In this document: positions 13,283 to 22,470 of the stretch, piece after piece
How positions within the stretch are numbered: the first letter of the stretch is position 1
Layout of the letters: every line of letters begins with the position of its first letter
Assembly: GCA_964017065.1 (NCBI GenBank)
Contig: OZ024788.1
Location: 7,969,202-8,033,201 of the forward strand
Direction of reading: 5' to 3'
Source: Haliclona indistincta
Taxonomy: Eukaryota; Porifera; Demospongiae; Haplosclerida; Chalinidae
Length of the DNA stretch: 64,000 nucleotides
Position numbers and translations under genes: made by a program
Notes under the pieces: generated by a model
Seen by the model: the letters and a program-made list of their open reading frames with translations, nothing else
Told to the model about the DNA's origin: nothing
Databases searched by the model: none

Positions 13283-15030
13283 ATGCCTGGATCGAAAACT
13301 GTCCGATTTTGGAGAGCATCGAGGCAGCTATTGAGCTGTTGCCTGTTTTCAACAAAAGGTATTCAATAACATTAACTTCTTCACAATAATATTTTTGTTT
13401 TAACCGTCCGACAGCGAACAAGCAAGGAAGCCGGGTCGGCGAGGAGAAGAGTAAGATCGAAGATGTTATTAAAGTTGAAAAGAAGGAGCTAGAAGAAGTA
13501 GAAAAGAAGGAATATGGTGCAAAGATAGAAGTAGAACTAATTAAGGAGGATCGGATGGAGCTGGAAGAAGTAGAAAAGAAGGAAGAAAGTGCAAAGATAG
13601 AAGTGGAAATGAAGGAGGATCGGATGAAGCTGAAAGAAGTAGAAAAGAAGGAATATGGTGCAAAGATAGAAGTAGAACTAATTAAGGAGGATCGGATGGA
13701 GCTGGAAGAAGTAGAAAAGAAGGAAGATGATGCAAAGATAGAAGAGGAAATGATGGAGGATCAGATGAAGCTGGAAGAAGTAGAAAGGAAGGAAGATGGT
13801 GCAAAGATAGAAGTAGAAATGAAGGAAGAGATGGAAGTAGGAAAGAAGGAATATGGTGCGGAGATTGAAGTAGAAATGAAGAAGGATCGGATGGAGCTGG
13901 AAGAAGTAGAAAAGAAGGAATATGGTGCAAAGATAGAAGTAGAACTAATTAAGGAGGATCGGATGGAGCTGGAAGAAGTAGAAAAGAAGGAAGATGGTGC
14001 AAAGACAGAAGTAGAAATGAAGGAGGATCGGATGGAGCTGGAAGAATTAGAAAAGAAGGAAGATGGTGCAAAGACAGAAGTAGAAATGAAGGAGGATCGG
14101 ATGGACCTGGAAGAAGTAGAAAAGAAGGAAGATGGTGCAAAGACAGAAGTAGAAATGAAGGAGGATCGGATGGAGCTGGAAGAAGTAGAAAAGAAGGAAG
14201 ATAGTGCAAAGATAGAAGTAGAAATGAAGGAGGATCGGATGAAGATGGAAGAAGTAGAAAAGAAGGAATATGGTGCAAAGATAGAAGTAGAACTAATTAA
14301 GGAAGATCGGATGGAGCTGGATGAAGTAGAAATGAAGGAAGATAGTGCAAAGATAGAAGTAGAAATGAAGGAGGATCGGATGAAGCTGGAAGAAGCAGAA
14401 AAGAAGGAAGATAGTGCAAAGATAGAAGTAGAAATGAAGGAGGATCGGATGGAGCTGGAAGAAGTAGAAAAGAAGAAAGATGGTGCAAAGATAGAAGTAG
14501 AAATGAAGGAGGATCGGATGAAGCTGGAAGAAGTAGAAAAGAAGGAATATGGTGCAGAGATAGAAGTAGAAATGAAGGAGGATCGGATGGAGCCGGAAGA
14601 AGTAGAAAAGAAGGAAGATAGTGCAAAGATAGAACCTAGAAAGAAAAGGAGTAGGAAGAGGAGAAAGACTAAGACAAGACAAGACAACAAAACTAAAGCC
14701 GAGTGTGAAACAAAAAAGAAACGAAGAAGAAAGAGGAAAAGGAAGACAAAGAAGAAGGAAGAGATAGAGGTTCAGCTTGTAGCAGATGCTATAGAGAAGA
14801 CAGTAGAAAAGGGAAGGAGAAAGAAGACAAGAAAGGCAGAGCTTCATATTGGAGCAGAGGAAAATACTTATTTTTCAACTAGTGAGGTAAAAACCAAAAA
14901 GAAAAGGAGGAAGAGAGAGGAAAAGAAAACAACTAGTCAAACGAGGAATGATGAAATTATATTATTGGTAGCATCAGAGGAAGAGGGAAAAGAAAGACAG
15001 AGTAAAGAAAAGGACTTAATTTGTAGCTGA
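13283..15030 (+). CDS. Charged 23-residue-repeat protein (uncharacterised), intact copy
   Basis: Two exons, 13283-13358 and 13415-15030, join in phase to give 563 residues. Exon 1 encodes a short basic/hydrophobic N-terminus (MPGSKTVRFWRASRQLLSCC) that could be a signal or mitochondrial presequence, though this is not certain. Then come about 16 tandem copies of a 23-24-residue Glu/Lys-rich unit (typical: KEDRMELEEVEKKEDGAKIE), with no Pro and almost no Gly except at one repeat position, so a long charged helix is expected. From about residue 430 the protein turns strongly basic (PRKKRSRKRRKTK, KKKRRRKRKRK), which looks like nuclear-localisation sequence. The tail is Ser/Thr/Lys-rich and ends KDLICS. 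I do not recognise the family. It lies tail-to-tail with an NLR gene and was triplicated with its 3' half. Function is unknown. Confidence 0.7.
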
Positions 15031-15621
15031 CTATGCATGCACACAGTAGCCTATACAGGTAGCTATACGTAATCATTAATCATTGTTTCAATCAAACATG
15101 CTAATACTTTGGTTGTGATAACGCACAAGAATTAGAGCATAATGCTATTAGACTCACGTGACAACGATTGCCGCATAATAAGAAGTGGTGTATGGCTAAT
15201 TTACACAAGGCTAACCACACTATCAAGCATGCACCACTGACTGTGATAACCAACTTGCAAACTGGAGTAGTTGACTGCAATCCTATAGATACTCATTCGG
15301 TCAGCGACAGTTGAGAATTATTCATAGATGAATCTATAATAATTATTGTTTTATCCAGATTCAGAGTTTCATAGCGCTGCTGGTACATCCTCCCCAGTGC
15401 ACCTTAGTTACATTTTGTACACATAAACACGATAGCTTTACTGTACGGTATGATTTTCTCTGAATCTTATATGTAGTTGTTAAAGTAATTTAATTATTCT
15501 AGCTTTTCTCCACTGAAACACAAAAATAATAATAATTTGATGGCTATACACTTTCATTACTGTTTGATAACTTAGCAACATTGCCATAAGATATGTTCTT
15601 ATAGACTATAGCATCGTTGGT
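15031..15621. other. 3' interval between repeat gene and NLR-1
   Basis: Convergent 3' flank, AT-rich, shared with unit 2. No gene, RNA or element recognised. Confidence 0.6.
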
Positions 15622-18600
15622 CTAGCTCTCTACAACTTTTGCTGATCTACTGCCTGGTACAACATCAATAGGTGGTAATAATCTGTCCTCTTTTATTCTG
15701 TGAAAGTCACTGGAAAGTTGTTCCATGCCTTGAGTAACGTAGAGATGTTTCAATGTAGTGTTAAACTTGAGTGCGTCAAGAATAAGATGAATGCCTTCAA
15801 TACGACAGCGAGCAATACTCAATGCTTGCAACGATAAATTCGATTTGAGAGCCTGAGCAATGCAAGCTGCATCATTGTATGATATGTCTCTATAGCGTAG
15901 GATCAAGTGTAGTAAAGTGGTATTGTGCTTGAGACCTTGAAAAATGTACTGAAAAATGTCATTAACTGGTAAAAAGTCAGTACTTGATAGATCAAGATAA
16001 ACAAGTGACTTGTTTACTTGAAGCATTCTGGTGAGTGACTTAGCAGTTAGTGGATCAATAGCTGCTATACCTGTTCTGTTTAGATTCAGTTTCACTAAAG
16101 TGTTGTTAAATTGAAGACCTTCAAAGATACAGTGAGCTCCTGAGTCAGAAAACTTGTCATTCCATGAAAGATCGAGTTGCTTGAGTGAATTGTTTTCTTT
16201 AAGCATTTTAGTGAGAGATCTAACGGTGTCTGGATCTGCAGCTGTTATACCTGTGTGGCTTAGATTTAAGTTGACCAGAGCAGTATTTGATTGTAGGCCT
16301 TCAAAGATGCAGCGAGCTCCACATTCTGATAGGTTTGTTCCTAAAAGACTAAGTTCTGTAAGTGTCGTGTTCACTTGAAGCATTTCAGTAAGAGCACTGC
16401 CATTCTGTTCTGTATGCTGCAATTTTATGTAAAGCAAACTAATCTTGGTAAGAAAAGAGTTTGTCTGCAGTGCCTTTGATATCTGTAGGAGACCATCTTC
16501 ATCGCTCTGGAGGTTACAAGCATTGTTTATCACAAGTTCACTAATAGCGGATGATTGCTTGAGATGAGTTGCTAAGTACATTGCTCCTTGACCGGTAATA
16601 GTTTTACGAATTTTAGTTTTTGATATTGATTCATGTAGTTGCAGAGTTAGTCTCCCTGCTTCGACAGTGGATACTCCTTTAATTGGATACTTTGAAAGTT
16701 CACTTAGCAATAGCTTCAAGCTATAGTTATCAATGTCCATGGCAACAAAATGAATATTATTATTAGGCGATTTCGAAGTCGACAAAAGAGAGGTCACGAA
16801 GTAACCAATTGCTAAACAATCTACTGGAGCAAGGACTCCAAAATTAAACGTTCGGGTTTCATTTGGTATGAATTTTTTATCAATTAGCTGACATAGAGAT
16901 GGCTTCTGTGCTTCAAAGAAGCATTTCAGTAAAGGTAGAAGATCTCTAAAACTTGATATTTTATTTTGATAAGAAACAACAAATTCTTGTATGCCTGGAT
17001 TATCCAGTTTGGTAAACCCACAATAGTTATGAAGTACAGCTAGGAAACGAGTACTTCCAAATAATTTTTTGAATACTTCAACTTGCTCGTTAGGACTGAA
17101 TCGTGATATACGATAAGCTGCAAGAAGTTCTTGAACAGAAAGGTGAAGAAAATTATATGAAAGAGACTTACTGTAAAGCGAGAGCCCTTCAATGGCTTGC
17201 ATAAGCCCTAAGGATGGCAAATCAGTTGGCAGTTGAGATGCTTGTAAGTCTTTCGAATAAAAGACAACTTTGTTTTGCATCACTCCATTGTATGCTAGCA
17301 TGCTAAGACTACTCAGTTTAGTTTCAAGATCATCAGGAAGGCAAAGTAGTGATGATATTTCGAGTAAGTGCGTACAGGTATCTAAATTATGTGTTGCATG
17401 TTCTCGAATTATGCAGCAAACAACAAGAGAACAGAAAAGCTCATGGAGGGTGGTAGGCAAGGCTCCCTTCATCGTTAAGAATATGTGCACCAGTATTGCT
17501 GCATTTAAAGGAATGTAGCAGTAACCTTCTAGAACTGGATGTTTCTCAAGATGCTGAATAAGTTCAGAAATTCTAGTGCTGTCACCTTTCAAAGCTTTCT
17601 CAATGTACTCACGGATTTGGAGTTGTGTAAATCCTAGAATTTCTACACGCCTGTCTGCTATGGAGAGTAGGCTTCCAGACGACACTGGTCGGGAAGTGAC
17701 AAGAACAGTACTTCGATGAAGAGAAAGTTTATGTGGCTGTCGAATTATTGTGGAAACAAGCGAATTATTCATTGAGTGGGATGGAAACTCATCCCAACCA
17801 TCGAATATAAATAAAACTCCTTCTCCACACGAAGCTAGTATTAGAGGAATAATGCTTTCAGATTGGTGTGAATGAGTTGGTAAAATGTCGGCCAAAGTGA
17901 TAGCGTTTTGAACAGCTTCATCTCGCAAGTATACAAGAACTACTACATCAAATCTCGCTAACCAGGAAGCACCTTGTGCCCACTGATGGCAGATATGAAG
18001 AGCAAATGTGCTCTTTCCTCCTCCTGGGGCTCCTTCAATAAGAATAGTCCTAGGATTTTGCTGTAATAAAGATGGTTGATTTAAACCAAGAGATGCGTAA
18101 GAAGGTGGTGAAGAAATTGAATCAGTGTTACAATCTTTCTCAAAAAGTTGATCCAAAGCAATTTTGTCTTTGTGATCCAGAATAGTCTCGATCTTCCCCT
18201 GCTGTGCTAGTTTGATCATTTCCTCTTCTGGTTCTCCACGCCGTAGTTCCTCATCTTTAATCATAGCTAGTTGTATAAACTCACAACGGGGAAGATGGGT
18301 CCAATGCTGAGGGGTGCGACTGTGGGACATAGAAATGTACAGATCCTTGAGGTATGATGTGTAAGATCTGAGAGGATCAATTGCAAGGACTCTAGGAGAT
18401 GAAGAGCCTAGAGAATAAACACAAACCACAAGAATAAAATTAAACTTGCATAAAAGAAGAGGTTACCTGCTAGCATCTGCTTCACTTTGTCTTCAAGATC
18501 AGTCAGTTCACATATTCTAAACACTTGGCACAATTCGCTATAGGTAGCATTTGTTCCATTTAGTAGCTTCCATTTTCTCAACAACGCAATCTTTTGGGCA

Positions 18601-18776
18601 GGTACAGAGTGAGGATTTGCTCCCAGTATAACAGTCTCATCAGCTTCTGTTAGCCCTAGGAATGGAGAGACTGCTCGCCAATCGACAAGTAATAGTGAAA
18701 TTTTAGCTAAATCAGCTTCTGAACACGGCTGATTCCAGCTAACTAGTCCAGCAGCTAATTGCTTTGCTTCTTCCAT
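15622..18776 (-). CDS. NLR-1: DEATH-NACHT-LRR receptor
   Basis: A cytosolic NOD-like receptor, 1031 residues from two exons (complement of 18467-18776 and 15622-18407; 59-bp phase-1 intron). Exon 1 carries a DEATH fold (about residues 10-100: WRAVSPFLGLTEADETVILG, ALLRKWKLLNG). Exon 2 has a linker (SYTSYLKDLYISMS, HWTHLPRCEFIQLAMI), then a NACHT NTPase with Walker A GAPGGGKST near residue 230 and Walker B LFIFDGWDEF, then a winged-helix/helical region (about 450-650) and RI-type leucine-rich repeats to the end (LNLSHTGITAADPDTVRSLT, LDLSWNDKFSDSGAHCIFEG). By family knowledge it should sense a ligand, oligomerise through NACHT and signal through DEATH. Its 3' part is the source of the truncated copies at 8.3-9.5 and 12-13 kb. 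Domain assignment is firm; the ligand is unknown. Confidence 0.92.
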
Positions 18777-18966
18777 CGTCAAAAACTCACTATAGACTAA
18801 AAACAAGGGCGTGGCTCTCACTCAGGTGTTGGTCACTGGTCATGAATTAATTATCATGCAGCTTTGAATCTTGTTCTTTTAGCTGGTGTTAAATTTCTTT
18901 TTAAACTTACAACAGACAAATACACTAAATTAGATATACATACTGTAGGTTGATCAGCTCAATCCC

Positions 18967-21933
18967 TTATACTATTCTGATATCAATAGGTGGTAGTCCA
19001 TGCTTTTGTCTTTCTTGATTTAGGTTGTCATATGATTCTTCATCATCTCTGCTGGTAGTAACAAAAAGTAGTTTCAAAGAGCTATTATTATACCAAAGAG
19101 AGCTAATAATTTGTGTAAGGCGACCTTGAAACCATGTACCAGAGTAAGCAATATCAAGAGTTTGTAGGCAACGATTATACATCAATAACTGAGTGAGACA
19201 CTCTGCATCATGAGCAGTTATGAGGTTACCACGAAGAATTAAGTGCGTAAGAGCGCTAGTAGTATTGTCTTTAAGACCCTGACTAACACAGAAAACTATT
19301 TGATTTTCCACAAGCGTATTGTCATCATTTGCTAGCAAAAGATGTGTAAGCGTCCTGTTTACTTTAATCATTGTGATCATCGACATGGCAGTGTCAGGAT
19401 GAGTAACTCTTAAACGAGTATAATTTAAATTCAAATGGACCAGAGTACTATTGTATTGGAGACCTTCAAAAAGGCAAAGAGCACCAAAGTCTGAGAATAA
19501 GCGGTTTCCTTGAAAAGTAAGATATTTAAGCGACTTGTTTCTTTTAAGAAAGTGGGTAAGAGATGTAGCAATGTCTGGATCTGAAGCTGTTATAACTGTA
19601 TGGCTTAAATTTAAAGAGATCAGAGTATAATTGTATTGAAGATCAAGTTTGACAACAGAGGAGTTTGTTCGAATTGCATCAGTAATGTGTAGAAAATTGT
19701 GAATTTCATTGTTAGTAATTACAAGTTCTCTGATGGCTGCATGAGACTGCTTGAAGTGAGCTACTATGGGACTTATTTCTTGCCAAATAAATGATGTGTA
19801 CTCTAATACAAGTAATTTGCCTGTTGACAGTTCTCTTTTTGGAAGTTGACTTAACAGTAATTTCAAGTGGTGATCGCTCCTAATTGAAAGATGATAACCC
19901 GAAATGCACAATGGTAATGTACACAATAATGAGGAAAAGAAATATCCGATTGCTAATATATCGATTGGGTCAAGATTAGCAGAATCTATCATTTTGCACC
20001 TTGCACTGGGTATGAACCTAGGATCAACTAGCTTGCATAAAGATGGCTGTTGAGCTTCAAAAAAACAATGAAGCAAAGGCAGAAGTTGCTTGAATCTGAA
20101 CTTGTGTTGTTGATAAGAATAAATAAAATTTTGTATCTCTAGATTGGCTAGTTTTGTAAATCCACAATAATATTGAAGAACAGCTTGAAAACGAGAGCTT
20201 CCAAACAATTTTTTAAAAACTTCAACCTGCCCAGTGGGTCTCATTTGTGAAATATGGTAAGCAGCCAGAAGCTCTTGAACTGAAAGATGAAGGAAATTAT
20301 ACGACCGAGATTTGCTATAAAGTGTAAGTCCTTCAATAGCCTGTAAGAGCCCCAAAGATGAAATATCGGCTTGTAGGTGTACTGCTTGTATGTCTTTAGA
20401 ATAGAAAACGACTTTGTTATGCATTACACCCTCATATGCTAGTATGTTAAGGTTGCCCAATTTGGTTTTAAGTTCATCAGGAAGATCGTCTAGTGAGGTT
20501 AATTCTGGTAAAATTGAGACAGGTTCGTGTGTTTCTTGTTCACGGATTATGCAGCAGAGTACAAGAGAACAGAATAGCTCATGGAGGGTGGTAGGCAGAG
20601 CTCCCTTCATTGTCAGAAATATGTGCACCAGTATTGCTGCATGAAGTGGTATATAGCAGTAACCATCAATTACTGGGTGTTCTTCAAGGTGCTGGACAAG
20701 TTTCTGAATGTGAGTGCTGTTGCCATCCAAAGCTTTCTCAATGTACTCTCGAATTTGTTGCCGAGTGAATCCCAGAATCTCAACTCGTCGATCAGCTATG
20801 TGGAGCAGGTTTCCTGAAGAAACTGGTCGGGAGGTGATAAGAACAGTACTTCGATGAAGGAACAATGTTTGAGGATTCTGAATTATTTTGGAAACAAGCG
20901 AATTATTCATTAAGTGGGATGGAAACTCATCCCAACCGTCAAATATGAATAAAACTCCCTGTCCATAAGAAGCTTGAATCTGAAAAGTAATTTCTTTAAG
21001 TTCAGAGATATGTGCTGGTAAAATGTCAGTCAAGCATTTAGCATTCTGGATTGCTTCATCCCGCAGATATGCCAGGATGACTAAATCAAATCTTGCTAAC
21101 CAGGAAGCTTCTTTTGCCCACTGGTGGCAAAAGTGAAGAGCAAGTGTGCTTTTTCCTCCTCCTGGGGCTCCTTCAATAAGAATAGTCCTGGGATTAGGCC
21201 GTAATAAAGATAGTAGATCTAAACCCTCTAATGGAAATTGGGTTTTGTGTTCAATTGGAGATGGTGAAAGTGGTGATGGTGGTGGTGTTACTGTAGGATT
21301 AATTCCACGTTCTTTGTCAAAAAGTTGATTCATATCAATGTTTTTCTTGTGACTAAGAATTGTTTCAATCTTTCCTTGCTGTGCTAGTCTAACCATTTCC
21401 TCTTCTGCTCCTCCACGCCGTAGTTCTTCATCTAAAATCATTGCTAGTTGTATAAACTCACATCGTGGAAGATGGGTCCAATGTTGGGAGGTGTGGCTTT
21501 GGGACATAGACGTGTACAGTTCCTTGAGATAAGATGAATATGAAGAAACAGGATCATCCTCATAAATAGTTGGAACACAAGGCAAGAGTGGTGTAGAGTC
21601 TACTGCATTAGTTTCGTAGGACTCCCCACCTAGCATCTGCTTCACTTTCTCTTCAAGACTAGTCAATTCACACATTCTAAACACCTGGCACAGTTCGCTA
21701 TAGGTAGCCTTTGTTCCATTTATTGACTTCCATTTTCGCAACATCGCAATCTTTTGTGCTGGTACCGAATGAGGATGTGTTCCCAGTATAACGAGTTCAT
21801 CAGCTTCAGATAATCCTAGGAATGGAGACACTGCTCGCCAATCAACGATCAATAGCGAGATTTTAGCTAAATTAGCTTCTGAGCATGGCTGGTTCCAGCT
21901 AACCAGCGTTGCAACCGAATGCTGCGCTGCCAT
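18967..21933 (-). CDS. NLR-2: DEATH-NACHT-LRR receptor, single exon
   Basis: 988 residues in one uninterrupted exon starting MAAQHSVATLVSWNQPCSEA. DEATH domain about 10-105, linker with the conserved SSYLKELYTSMSQ and HWTHLPRCEFIQLAMI motifs, a proline-rich spacer (TPPPSPLSPSP, about 225), Walker A GAPGGGKST near 257, Walker B VLFIFDGWDEF near 325, and fewer, more diverged LRRs (about 720-960) than NLR-1. The intron found after the DEATH domain in NLR-1 is missing; the corresponding position reads through (GGESYETNAVDST), so the intron was lost or the gene passed through a processed copy. It lies 190 bp upstream of NLR-1 in the same orientation. Confidence 0.92.
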   Translation of the reverse strand: MAAQHSVATLVSWNQPCSEANLAKISLLIVDWRAVSPFLGLSEADELVILGTHPHSVPAQKIAMLRKWKSINGTKATYSELCQVFRMCELTSLEEKVKQMLGGESYETNAVDSTPLLPCVPTIYEDDPVSSYSSYLKELYTSMSQSHTSQHWTHLPRCEFIQLAMILDEELRRGGAEEEMVRLAQQGKIETILSHKKNIDMNQLFDKERGINPTVTPPPSPLSPSPIEHKTQFPLEGLDLLSLLRPNPRTILIEGAPGGGKSTLALHFCHQWAKEASWLARFDLVILAYLRDEAIQNAKCLTDILPAHISELKEITFQIQASYGQGVLFIFDGWDEFPSHLMNNSLVSKIIQNPQTLFLHRSTVLITSRPVSSGNLLHIADRRVEILGFTRQQIREYIEKALDGNSTHIQKLVQHLEEHPVIDGYCYIPLHAAILVHIFLTMKGALPTTLHELFCSLVLCCIIREQETHEPVSILPELTSLDDLPDELKTKLGNLNILAYEGVMHNKVVFYSKDIQAVHLQADISSLGLLQAIEGLTLYSKSRSYNFLHLSVQELLAAYHISQMRPTGQVEVFKKLFGSSRFQAVLQYYCGFTKLANLEIQNFIYSYQQHKFRFKQLLPLLHCFFEAQQPSLCKLVDPRFIPSARCKMIDSANLDPIDILAIGYFFSSLLCTLPLCISGYHLSIRSDHHLKLLLSQLPKRELSTGKLLVLEYTSFIWQEISPIVAHFKQSHAAIRELVITNNEIHNFLHITDAIRTNSSVVKLDLQYNYTLISLNLSHTVITASDPDIATSLTHFLKRNKSLKYLTFQGNRLFSDFGALCLFEGLQYNSTLVHLNLNYTRLRVTHPDTAMSMITMIKVNRTLTHLLLANDDNTLVENQIVFCVSQGLKDNTTSALTHLILRGNLITAHDAECLTQLLMYNRCLQTLDIAYSGTWFQGRLTQIISSLWYNNSSLKLLFVTTSRDDEESYDNLNQERQKHGLPPIDIRIV

Positions 21934-22098
21934 TGCAACTCGTGACTGGTTATGGGCGCGGCTATCAGGAATGTTGATTATAGATTATTCATGAATTCAC
22001 TAATGAATTTATTATCACATGCATGACTCGGTCTGCCACTGCCACTAGTTGTAAATTACTATTAAAACTTATTATACAATGATTCATGTAGGAAAATG

Positions 22099-22470
22099 TT
22101 AGGAATATGTTAGGAAAATGTTAATAGGAGGCAGCTCATCTTTTCTTGCTTTGATGACATCTCTAGATGCCCTTTCTATTTCCGAACTTGCAGTTAAGTA
22201 CAGCTCATTTAATGAGGTGCTAGCAGTCACAGAGCTAAGAATAAGACAAGCACTTAATTGATCACTACAAACATTCCATCCAGCAATATCAGGTGAAGTA
22301 AAGAACAATTGCACTTCAGTATTCGAGCAATGCATGCATTCTGCATCTTCATTTGTTATCTGATCTACTGTACCACGCAGGTTTAAGAGTAGAATTGTGC
22401 TCTAATCATTGAAAGATTATGTTTGATAATTAGGTGTGTAATTACTTGAAAGATCAAGATGTGTAAGTAT
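22099..22470 (-). pseudogene. NLR LRR-end remnant
   Basis: Encodes the last LRR and C-terminal tail of an NLR: an LNLRGT-like strand, the ITNEDAEC motif typical of these genes, and a tail ending KARKDELPPINIFLTYS, which aligns with the NLR-2 and NLR-3 ends. Similarity fades beyond about 22470 and no NACHT or DEATH sequence precedes it. It is a relic of a further NLR gene between NLR-2 and NLR-3. Confidence 0.7.

Larger units (their letters stand above)
13033..16849. repeat. Segmental duplication unit 3
   Basis: Third unit, continuing without a break into the complete NLR gene, so its NLR portion is the ancestral arrangement. It contains the intact charged-repeat gene. The right limit is set by comparison: similarity with units 1 and 2 ends after AAAATTAAAC at 16849. 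Confidence 0.85.

Noticed and set aside
10173..15030. Repeats considered as a CRISPR array
   Set aside because: The units are contiguous 69-bp coding repeats without spacers, in a eukaryotic gene.
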